Below are positions 54,900 to 64,000 of a DNA stretch of 64,000 nt, piece after piece. The notes under the pieces were generated by a model. It ran no database searches, was not told the origin of the DNA, and worked only from the letters and a program-made list of their open reading frames with translations. The stretch is from Eumeta japonica (Eukaryota > Arthropoda > Insecta > Lepidoptera > Psychidae), in the NCBI GenBank assembly GCA_005406025.1, contig BGZK01001395.1:96046-160045 (forward strand), given 5' to 3'. The position numbers and the translations under genes are program-made. How positions within the stretch are numbered: the stretch's first letter is position 1; each line of letters starts with the position of its first letter.

Positions 54900-57832
54900 G
54901 GAGGCTCTCGATGACAACACTATTTCTATAACTGTCTCTGGTTGTATCTTCTGGTGTAGGATATTCTCGGTAGATCACGCTGTGAATTAAATCGTGGGCA
55001 CTCAAAGAAAACATGATCCGCATTTTCAATTACTCCTGGGCAGGAAGGGCACTCCGAGGAATTATAGTCAACTACTATACTATAGTCAACTACTGTACGG
55101 TGAAGTCAACTACTACCTTACACAGATGACATCTGTGTAAAGTAGTAGTTGACTTCACCGTGACTCCGGTTAAGCCAGACGTCGATCCTTGGTATTAGGC
55201 GGTGCGCTCACCTACCCTTTTCTGCGGCATCCCACTGCAATTGCCATCATAGGATGCTGTGCTGCCTTTCTTCTGTTCTCAGTTCTTCTGCGCTCAGTGT
55301 AGTAGACTTTCTTTGTTGGTATAATGTACGTCGTTCCTCAGCTAGGACTTTGAGGGGTAGTGTTCCGAAAATGACGCACACTGCTTTTTCAGATATTGTG
55401 CGAAAAACGCTGGCTACTCTTAGTGCACTCCGCTGATATACTGGTCCAGCTTTCCTCAATGACTCTTGAGTGTCGAGAGCGTCGGCCCAAAATGATATTC
55501 CATATGTCAGCACTGAGGTAACCACTGACGACAGCAGTAGCCTCCTGGCCTGCTTTGAGCCTCCGACGTTTGGCATCAGTCGTGCTAGGCTAGTTACCAC
55601 TGCTGATGCTTTGGCACTCACATGTTCGACTTGTTGCTTAAAGTTGAGTCTAGAAGTGATTTCTAGGTCTCCGAATCTTAGCTTGATTGTTCAACTACTT
55701 TTCGGCTGATAATAAGCACTGCCTCGGTCTTGTGTTCGGCCAATTGGAGATTCACTGTATCCATCCACCGGTTAACTTGCTCGAAGGTGATGTCAAACAG
55801 ACGGCAGATCTCATCAAGGTGTTTGGCGACGATCACTACAGCTACATCATCCGCATATGCTACCAGTTTGACGCATCTAGGAATGTTAAGTCTCAGGATG
55901 ATCTCATACATGATGTTCCAAAGCAGTGGGCCAAGAATAGAGCACTGTGGCACGCCTCCGGTAATATCGTACTCTTTTGGGCCATTCTTCGTGTCGTATT
56001 TAAGAACTCTACCTGTGAAGTAGCTAGCCACTATCCTACACAGATATTCCGGTACGTTTTTCCCTCAGTGAGCTTGCATAATGCAAACCCAGTTGGCGGA
56101 ATTGAAGGCATTTCTGATGTCTAAAGCGGCCACCAGGCAATACTCTTTCGTACCACCTTTCTATCTGGTGCCTGCAATTACATCCTTGGCTATGTTGACA
56201 ACCAGGTTGATCGCATCCAGGGTCGATCGTTCCCTCCGGAACCCATACTGATTATCAGCCAAGAGTGGGTCGACTATTGCTTCTATTCTTTGATGAATTA
56301 TGCGCTCGAATATCTTGCCCACCGTGTCTAACATGCAGAGTGGACGGTAAGATGACGGTTCTTCTGGTTGCTTTTTCCCTTTCGGTGGTAGTACCAGCCG
56401 TTGCTGTTTCCACTTTCTAGGAAAAGTCCCATCCTTCAGGCAAGTGTTGTAGACGTCAAGGAATAACTCGGGCGCTGCTTTTATAGATGTTTTTAAAGTG
56501 ATATTAGGGACTCCATCCAGTCCCGGCGCTTTATTATTCCCTACGCGGTTAGAAGCCTCCATCAGTTCTTCTTTCGTGACAAGTGGAATGTCTTCTGGAT
56601 TAAGCTGCTGCGATGTGTAGATAAATTCCAGTTGCCGTGGGAACAGTGCAGTAACTATCTTCAGTAAGAGTTAAGGACATGTAGGTGACGGCATTGGCAG
56701 GTATTTCAGGTGTGCCATCACTACCTTGTAAGGTCTTCCCCACAAGTGCTTGTCCATTTCGTTAATGAGCTCTTTCCAGCAATTCTTCTTGCTATCCTTG
56801 ATGGCTTTGTTCAAGCATCGTCGAGCGCTCTTATACTCTGCGACTAGCTCCGCCGAGTTGAGCCACCGATAACCCCGCTGGGATATTTTTCTTTTCTTGA
56901 GACACTCTTTCCGCAGTGAGCTGATGTGGTCGTTCCACCAGTGCACTGATATGGTCGTTCCACCAGTGCACCGGGGGTCTTTGATTCATGTCACGTTTAC
57001 GGGGCATGCAGGTCTGGGCCACTCTCTTCATTCGGTTCTTGATCTTCTCTTCTGCAGATCCAGTAGTAATTGGTTCATCGTTCAAGGCAGCTACAAACGT
57101 ACTTGGGTCAGATGATTTCACTTTCCACCCAGTAACGTCAAATTTCTTAACCGGTCTTCTTGGGTTCTGGTCAATTGATACTTCCCAGAGAATCGCGTTG
57201 TGGTTGCTGGATTTGTAGAGATCCATCACTCTCCAGTCGCAGTTTCTTCTAATGAGGCTGCTACTGACGAAAGTAATATCCACAATAGAACTCGCGTCTC
57301 CTTTGGTGTAAGTTGGCGTGTCGCCGCTGTTCAGCAATACTACATATAATGTTGAAAAAGCTTCCAGTACTTCTTTTCCTCGTGCGTTGGTAAGTTTGCT
57401 GCCCCAGTCGACTACCCAGGCGTTGAAGTCCCCAGCTATTGCCACTGGGTAGTACTGCTTCGCGTCATCGGTCAGTCGATCCAGAAGGTCAATGAAATCA
57501 ACAATAGTGAGGCTAGGTGGTGCGTAGCAGCTGTAGAAGCGGATACCATCTACTGATGCTGCTATAAAGCCAGCGTTGCCATTGTTAACGACACCCTGAA
57601 AGGATAGCTTGCCACAGGACCATATAACAGATTTTGTGGTACTGTCAGTTTCCCATGGTTGTCCGTTCAGATGTTTGTACGGTTCGGATATGAGCACAAG
57701 GTCAATCTTCTGTTCTTGCACTGTCTGCATGAGCAGGTCAAGGGCAGACTCACAGTGGTTGATGTTTAGCTGCAGTATTCTCATTTTCGACTGTTCGTTA
57801 TCTTCTTGAGTGCCTCCTGGTATACTGGGCAT
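54900..57832 (-). pseudogene. R1-clade ORF2 (endonuclease, RT, Cys/His finger)
   Basis: Endonuclease from 57790: MRILQLNINHCESALDLL, LVLISEPYK, VAIAGDFNAWVVDWGS, DITFVSSSL and SSNHNAILWEV. A 25-bp tandem duplication at 56927-56976 shifts the frame after VHWWNDHIS. RT: NKAPGLDGVPNITLK, RPLCMLDTVGKIFER, DNQYGFRRERSTLDA (56161-56562), then LVAYADDVAVVIV (YADD kept, 55870) and C-terminal RLLLSSVVTSVLTYG, EERRTLYQQRKS. At 55098-55160 a palindromic duplication destroys the stretch after HGEVNYYFTQM. The finger region NSSECPSCPGVIENADHVFF follows to about 54980. Confidence 0.92.
55098..55160. repeat. 30-bp near-perfect hairpin within R1 ORF2
   Basis: Arms 55098-55127 and 55131-55160 with a 3-base loop and one mismatch. 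Two extra GTCAACTACT copies lie just left (about 55070-55095). Confidence 0.9.
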
Positions 57833-59292
57833 CTATTTGAGCTGGCATGATAGGCGACATTCTCTATACCGGAATGATCAGCACTCAGTGCACATCTGGC
57901 AGGCTTATTGTACTTGGTAAGTTTGTGACCCTCTTCTCCACACTTGATGCAGTGTTTGGATCGGTCTTTTTTGCTTTGATACTGGACAGCACGGTGTCTA
58001 AAGTGCCAGCATTTATAGCATCGGACTAGCCTTAGCACTGTTCTAATACGACAGTTGACCCAGCCGATCCTTATCTTGTCGTATTGTCTTACCACTTTTT
58101 GCGCTGTTGCTGCTGCCAGCGTGACCGACGCAGTCTGTGTGCCTCTGAAAGCCTTACGGATTTTTATAGCCTCTGCTGTTATGCCACAATCGTTTTCGGC
58201 TACCTTTTGTAAGGCTGCTAGGATATCTCCTGTTGTGGTTGTGTCGTCAATGTCACGTATCTCTAAGTCTTCTTCGAGGCCTGTATTAATAACTTTGGCG
58301 TCATCCTGCAATATTTCTGAAATAGTCTTGTGCAGTGCTTTACCTTTGTCCGCACTGCCTTTTGACATTGTGATAAGCATATCCCCTGCTGCTGTATTTC
58401 GTATTTTCTCGACTGTGTGACAGACCTGGTCAACGGGTGCTGCCGTCTTGATCCGTCTTAGTATGTCGGAATACTTATCTTTGTCCGTTGGACGGATGAT
58501 AAGCGCCTCCGATCTCATTACTGCTTTTCGTGGCTTCTTCTGGTTTGGTTTCGGTTGGGGCACTGGAGGTTTTTCTGGAGGCTGTTTCTTGCGCTCCTTT
58601 CTCTCGTTTTTTCTCCATTGCACTTTCTCCCAACCTGGCTTCTTGTTCGGCTGAACAAAGTTTTGTGGAGGCTCGTTTACCACTTCTTGCTTCTTGTTTG
58701 GATGACTCAGTCCCAAGTCTTTCAGCTTCTTCTGGGTGTGAAAAACTCCACCTTCAAGGGAGCGAATTTTTCCTTTTACTCTTCTCAGAGTGCGACCATC
58801 TTGAACCATGAATTCAGTGTCTGCATCCGTCTCCATTGCAGATAACATTGTCGGCGTATCAGTTATATCCTGATATTTCAGCAGAGTGTTTCTGCTTTAC
58901 ACTGCGTATCCAGCGTTCCCTGGTGTTTATTTTGCTCTTGTATCTCCAGCTTCTCGAGTTCTTCGAAAACACCTTCGATGCTCGCCAACTGATTTTTGAT
59001 TGGCTTATGGACGTTGACTTTCGGATCAGCAAAACCTCGTAGATCTTTAATAAGCTTTGTCCAAAGCTTGCTCCTTAGTTATTTCTAGGCCGAATTTCAA
59101 TGCTGCCTTTAAGGCATTTCGTCCTTTGCCCAAAAGGTCAAAGGCCAACGTCATTTGTTCTTCTTTTGGAACTGACAAGACCCTCAACAGTTTCTCCTTT
59201 TCTTCACATCGTGTGCGCGATTTTTGCTGGACAATTTGCTCGCTTTCTCCACTCACATCTTCTTCTTTAGTGTTTTTAAGGTATTTCTTCAT
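57781..59292 (-). pseudogene. R1-clade ORF1 (gag-like)
   Basis: RNA-binding protein. N-terminal part 59292-59047 (MKKYLKNTKEEDVSGESEQ, Lys/Glu-rich). After a shift with stops the frame 58848-57781 gives 355 codons: a Lys/Pro-rich basic region (EKPPVPQPKPNQKKPRKA), a middle domain (MLITMSKGSADKGKALHK, TGDILAALQKVAENDCGI) and knuckles CYKCWHFRHRAVQ, HCIKCGEEGHKLTKYNK, CALSADHSGIENVAYHAS then NRCPVYQ. The first and third knuckles have lost a canonical residue. Confidence 0.88.
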
Positions 59293-59630
59293 GTTCGTTC
59301 ACACGAGCACAGGGCAAACATATGTCCACTCCAGCAGAGCCCACAGTGATACTGGAGTAAGGCCACTTAATACACTCAAGGTTGGACCAGGTGCCCTGGG
59401 GTTGAACCGTAAAGAACGCTTGTTTCCCGGCGCCATTCAGTCTTCGTGACGGTTCCGCTCCTTGGCTTGGGGTAACTTTTTATAGAGGGTTTCTACCTCG
59501 CAGCCCGTTCAGTTAAGCCTAGGCCACCGTTGCCAGTGACATGACCGTAGCATTACGGTTGTTGTTCATTTAGCGTTACCCAGGGAGCACTTATAGGGTA
59601 AACCTACGGACGCGAACAACTCTGCTCCTC

Positions 59631-59663
59631 TGTGTGTGATGTGTGTATGTGTGTGTGTGTGTA
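59631..59663. repeat. (TG)n microsatellite
   Basis: Impure TG repeat exactly at the 5' boundary of the R1-clade element. Confidence 0.9.
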
Positions 59664-60364
59664 TAATGGTGATAGTTCTCGTTGCGAAAAATATGTACAA
59701 AAACCAAGGCTGTCGAATTAGGTCAATAAATTAATTTTAAATCTGTCAATATAATCTCAACGATATATATCTAGATGACTGTTATAAGTTAAACAAATCT
59801 TAACAGTTTAGAAGAAAATATGTAACTTTATCTTCCTTGTTCATATCCATTTCTTCATAGCAGATTGATGTTTGATTGATGTCCTTTATGGATATTTAAT
59901 GAGATATAGATCTATTCCTTATAATTAATATCTTAACCACGTACGTTTCATTTTGTATAATTAAAATGTCGAAAACTAAAATTATAAAAAACAGAATAAC
60001 ATCCTATTGAAACATAGACGCCTTGAAATTCGTACATAATACTGCAATGAGAGCTTAAAAGTACGATGATAGATGCATATATTTTTTACTTCTGAAAATT
60101 TAAAAATCCAAAACTTTTGAGAATAGATAGCTCTTGCACGCTCGTTTGGACTTAAGATTTGGTTTTGAATTTAGGTCGAGATTTTGATCTTCTTTAAAAT
60201 CTCTATGTCAAATCCTTTGAAGAAATAATTCTTTTGATGAATAATATAAAAATCGTTTTTGTTTCGCACGACATACTCTTATTGAAAGTAAATAATTTTC
60301 CTTAATAACCATAGGTTTACAAATGAAAGAGGGAGAAAAAGGATCAACAAAAAAAATGTTTAGG
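59664..60364. other. AT-rich DNA without genes
   Basis: No Helitron code resumes here, and nothing else is recognised. Confidence 0.45.
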
Positions 60365-61180
60365 CTCAATTTTAGGATTCCGTAGTCAACCAGGAACTCT
60401 TATCGATTCCCCATCTCCTTCCGTTTGTCTGCTTGCTCCGTTGTCCTGCGGCGTAGCTCCGAGAATCTTTCTACGAGACAACTGTGATTAGGCATGGATA
60501 TATATTAATCACGCCGACAAAATGGTGGAAGAAATTAAAAAAAATATTAAGCTATCTCCCCTACACAATTCTTTTTCCTCTTCTAGCCCATGGTATGGGA
60601 TGTCGTTGAATAGCTCATTCAAAAACGTTGCTGATCTGTGAAAACCATTTTTCGATTCAGGGATTAGTTTGCGAAACTGTAAGATTTAAATTGGTAATTC
60701 TTGTACAAGTGTCAACCAATTGAATGATTGTTCCGGATATGTAAAAAAATTCACGGTAGTAATATATATAATGAAGTTAAAAGGAAAACTATCACAGATA
60801 AGTAAGCTTTACATGTTAACAAGTAATAGTCGACCAGTTTGGAGAAGTAAAAAACAAAATTTCGTATAAATTCCATTGATAATTGCGTGGATGAAATTTT
60901 TTAATTGCGAGTATGAAATTTTTGATAGTGTAAAATACCTAGTATATGATAATTTATTTTCCATATAAAATTACATAAATACAAAATCAAAATATCCTTA
61001 ACACCCGTACCATGTGGGCACGTTTTTAAACGTCACCGTTGAACCGTTAATTCAATTAATGGGTTCATAGTATAAAACAAAAAAAAAACCCCTTCTGAAT
61101 CTGTATACAGTGACGGGTAGTTACAGAAAGAAATCTATACTACGCCTCAACCAACACGCACTTGGCCGATTTTTTATATA
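60365..61180 (+). repeat. Moth repeat, unsplit copy
   Basis: Head TTTTAGGATTCCGTAGTCAA then CCAGGAACTC and a CCGTTTGTCTGC stretch; ACGCCGACAAAATGG near 60510; tail AACACGCACTTGGCCGATTT. The internal 60665-61180 matches 2957-3217 joined to 6656-6882, with CTAG at the point where Harbinger sits in the other copy (about 60954). Confidence 0.8.
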
Positions 61181-62479
61181 TCAAGCTTGTTGCATCGATG
61201 CACAACCTTCATTGTCATTTTAATATTTGTTGACGTAAGAATAGCATCATTTTTTATAATTTGAATTTGAATCAATTATTATTTAATTTTATGATTCCCT
61301 TAGACATTTTTCTTTTAAAAACATATACAATATTCCTCAAAAGAATCATTAACCATTGACAGTCTGCGCATGAGAATTGGGAGCGTACATTTTCCTCTTC
61401 TACTTCCTTTGCGACAGTCACCCGTCTTAGAGGAAGCATCAATGTTTTGCATACATAAATAATACTTTCATACATTGCTGACAATAAACAATGTATAATT
61501 TATAAAATAAGTATTTTATTTTCCTCAAAGTAAGCTCTTAGACTATCTTTAGATATTAACTTATAAATAGTCGGAATCGCTGTCTTTTGTGAAATAAATA
61601 TAGTTCACATGTCATCCGCTTTCTTTAAAACCGTACATATTATGCTACTAGTATAAAAGCTGCTAAAATAAATCAATCTTGCTGTCGCCACATCGGTTCA
61701 TGGTCTTTTATCTCATTACAAAGCTTTTAATGCCCAAGCTTACAGCAGATTTGCATCTACAGTAACACCTAAAGACATAGTTTCATCAGCTACACTTTGT
61801 ATACCATCGCCAATCGAACATTGGACAAAGTAATTTTTAACCGTGTATAGAAATAAATAATTTCTACTGTGTTAGAGCCATACTGTGGGCAACTTGACTG
61901 CAGCACAAAAATGGGTCGGCAAGACCGGTGAGGTCCAGGTGAGGCACACTCAAATAGAACACAGATGTGAAGTATCAGTTTCCGTTGTTGCATTTCGTAC
62001 AGTGAATGAGAGGGGGCGGGTGACTACTCCTTTTTCCCCTTCTATCAACCCGATCCCCCTCCATTAGATACGCTTTTTCCTTCAAAGAGCCTGGCAAAAC
62101 ACTGGTGGCTCCTCTGAGTTTGAAAAGTGTTCATGAGCGACAATCTACTCTATAATGGCTGGCACTTTTGTTTGCTCCTCGACTATTCCATATAAAAAAA
62201 TTGTTGTTTGGCAATAAGTTATTACAATAAGTTAAGTTAGTGTTCAATCATTTCGCAACCTTAGAATTTAGGACTATACCTGCTACGGACATCCGCGCCC
62301 TTAGTTGATAACTGGATTATAAAAAAATGTAATATTTTTTTTGTGTGTGTTAGTTCATTTCCCATATAGACACTTAGTGTAAGATTTATTTTATTCAGTA
62401 TATTTTTACATTTTTTAAGTATTTTGTGCATTATTAAATAATTATGATGTGTCTATTTTATTAACCGGGAGGGGATTAT
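61181..62479. other. AT-rich DNA without genes
   Basis: The frames at 61272-61484 and 61790-61993 (minus) have no recognisable motif. Confidence 0.45.
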
Positions 62480-62950
62480 AGGTAAGGACTATGGATTAAA
62501 CTAAATATCTATTTTAGAATAGTTATAAATTGTGTTTATACAAAAATATGATTCATGTAATACACATACGAATTGTATACTAAAATTGTGCCTACCAATG
62601 ATAGGCCAGAATCTGGGGCTCTCTATAAGGGACTGTCCAACTTGGTACTTAGAGCGCAGGTAGCGCTCGCGCACCGTGAACGTGAACTATAATGGCCACG
62701 TTCCGTCATTTGTAATTGATGCAGTTCATATGTGCAGGCGGATTCACTCTTTATAAAATACAGCCATGTTAGTGCATCCGTCGCAATCCAGTTTGAAAAC
62801 TCCTACTGTTAGCAACAGAATAAAGAAATGAAATCTCTACGTTATCCATCATTTGTGCTCACACCGCAAGAACCGTACTCTAAATACTCGTTGTTGAAGA
62901 AAATTATCCAAAGTGTGAGTTTACCGGCGTTAGAAATGTCGTTGTAACAG
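62480..62950 (+). repeat. Family X repeat, copy 2
   Basis: Landmarks in order: AACCGGGAGGGGATTATAGG, CATACGAATTGTATAC, AAAATTGTGCC, CATATGTGCAGGCGG, ATAAAGAAATGAAATC, TGCTCACACCGCAAGAA and a terminal GTTGTAACA (62949). It corresponds to 2540-2950 and to the minus pieces at 12.4 and 14.7-16.0 kb. Confidence 0.65.
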
Positions 62951-64000
62951 CTGGTCCTTCATGCGCCAGTTAAAAGTAAAGTTTATTTACTTCATATCAT
63001 TTATATTTGTGTGCACGATTTGGGCAGTAAGAGGATCACCTAGCGGTAGTAACGATATCTCGCCGTTTAACGCTTTCGAGCGGTGTGACTTTTGAGCAGT
63101 GATCATCGATGGCGAGTACGTGTAACATTTTGACCCCGAACAACCTTGCCGCGGCGATATGTACGCACATATCGTACTGTGGGACTGCCTACCTGACAAC
63201 GGTCGCTCCCATCGAAACTCTATAGTGCACTCCGATTCTGTGCGTGACCGTTGTCCAGTGGGTCACGCCTATTCTTTCCGTTTCAACTCTCATACCGAGC
63301 ATATACTCGACCCGAAACCTCCGCGCGAGCTGTTAGGGACCGTTGGGGACTGTGAAGATTTAAGATAGACGGCAAGCGCAATACAAGAGCACGGAAACAA
63401 GACACGAATGCGGCCGAGCGAGAAAACAATACTGTGATGAGTGAGCCGACAAGTCGGTTCTCGGGACTCGATTCGTCGAGTACGTTGTCGACGCATACGT
63501 GGGACTATGGTATGAACGAAAGTACGAGTGAAAAAAAATAAAGTAGAAAGTTCTTCTGTGCGGATTATCCCTCCACCGCTCAACTCTTGCAGCAACACCA
63601 TCAAAGAAAATTATTGTTCACATTTACTAACTGTGGTTGTGCGCATATGTCTTCAACAATTCATATTAACTGGATTGGGGTCTGTAAATGCACAAATTTT
63701 ATGAAAGGCTTATTTATATACATGCTTGCATGATGACAAAGGAGTAAAATGTGAGGGAATACGCGTATGAAAATGATTCAGTGCAACACCTGCCAGTTAT
63801 TTTAGTATTATACATAGATCGAGACGGAGTGAAATCCATGGTCTAACAAAAAGGTATTGCCAGGGAACCAATGTTCTACAGTGAAATAAAAAAAGGGTGT
63901 GCAAAGGCGATTTGTTTATAAAGAAGATTAATAAAAAACTTTTCATATACTACTCATAATTGTATTGATTAGTTATTGATTAAACACTATTAAGTGATTT
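62951..64000. other. Spacer, moderately GC-rich, unassigned
   Basis: Open frames exist at 62987-63199 and 63290-63604 (minus) and 63159-63368 (plus). Base use is less AT-rich than the surroundings, so it may be the body of the family X element. I recognise no protease, RT, integrase or gag motif. Confidence 0.35.

Larger units (their letters stand above)
54862..59630 (-). mobile_element. R1-clade LINE
   Basis: A 4.8-kb non-LTR retrotransposon on minus with ORF1 (three zinc knuckles), ORF2 (APE endonuclease, RT, C-terminal Cys/His finger), a 3' end rich in GCT units at about 54862-54880, and a GC-rich 5' UTR (59300-59630). The 5' flank is an AC/TG microsatellite, the 3' flank is Helitron code. 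Known R1-clade members Waldo and Mino insert into AC-type microsatellites; membership there is inference. Frameshifts inactivate it. Confidence 0.9.

Noticed and set aside
54577..55029. A 150-codon minus-strand ORF taken as one protein
   Set aside because: Its two halves belong to different elements: Helitron N-terminal code (54577-54850) and an out-of-frame reading of the R1-clade LINE 3' end.
61272..61484. A 70-codon minus ORF
   Set aside because: No motif, AT-rich surroundings, and the length is within chance expectation.

Overview
The window reads as AT-rich nuclear DNA of an insect, most probably a moth or butterfly (Lepidoptera). The basis is the set of interspersed families: repeats opening with a GGTTCCGTA-like head and closing with a CTTGGCCG-like tail, repeats starting ACTAGCTGGCCCGGC, CR1-like LINE tails made of TTGAT units, and a mariner with the MDLSREHFR start. 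No complete ordinary host gene, tRNA, rRNA, CRISPR array or bacterial feature is visible. It is a transposon graveyard in which several insertions can be dated relative to each other.

Left part (1-12.4 kb): the 5' two thirds of a Jockey-clade LINE (minus, running off the left edge), a repeat fragment called family X here, and a moth repeat that is split by a two-gene PIF/Harbinger transposon (3218-6655). The Harbinger has 16-bp terminal repeats, CTA target duplications, a decayed DDE transposase on plus and a convergent six-exon Myb/SANT-like gene on minus. An unsplit paralogue of the target lies at 60365-61180. Next come an unrecognised 1.76-kb element with about 410-bp terminal inverted repeats (7320-9083) and two adjacent related MITEs (9525-10111).

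Middle (12.4-46 kb): a second, 5'-truncated Jockey copy (12576-14660) sits inside a minus-strand family X copy and is followed by a GC-rich kilobase. The rest is AT-rich DNA with CR1-like LINE pieces (11.3, 17.1, 22.7, 26.9, 34.6-36.3 kb), an RTE-like reverse transcriptase scrap (18.8 kb), a further LINE remnant (31.3-32.7 kb), microsatellites, small palindromes, a fold-back element (41983-42304) and a dead mariner (44.8-45.8 kb).

Right part (46.3-59.7 kb): a full-length Jockey element (46565-51076) with an 11-bp target duplication lies directly upstream of an ATG-started, splice-donor-ended exon on minus. A TATA box lies on the far side of the insertion, so the LINE may have split a 5' leader. 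A decayed Helitron (minus) is joined to an R1-clade LINE (54862-59630, minus) whose 5' flank is an AC/TG microsatellite. The last 4 kb hold the intact moth repeat and another family X copy.

Almost every coding region carries frameshifts or stops. The elements are related by insertion history, not by a shared pathway. Coordinates of decayed elements are approximate, since no alignment could be run.
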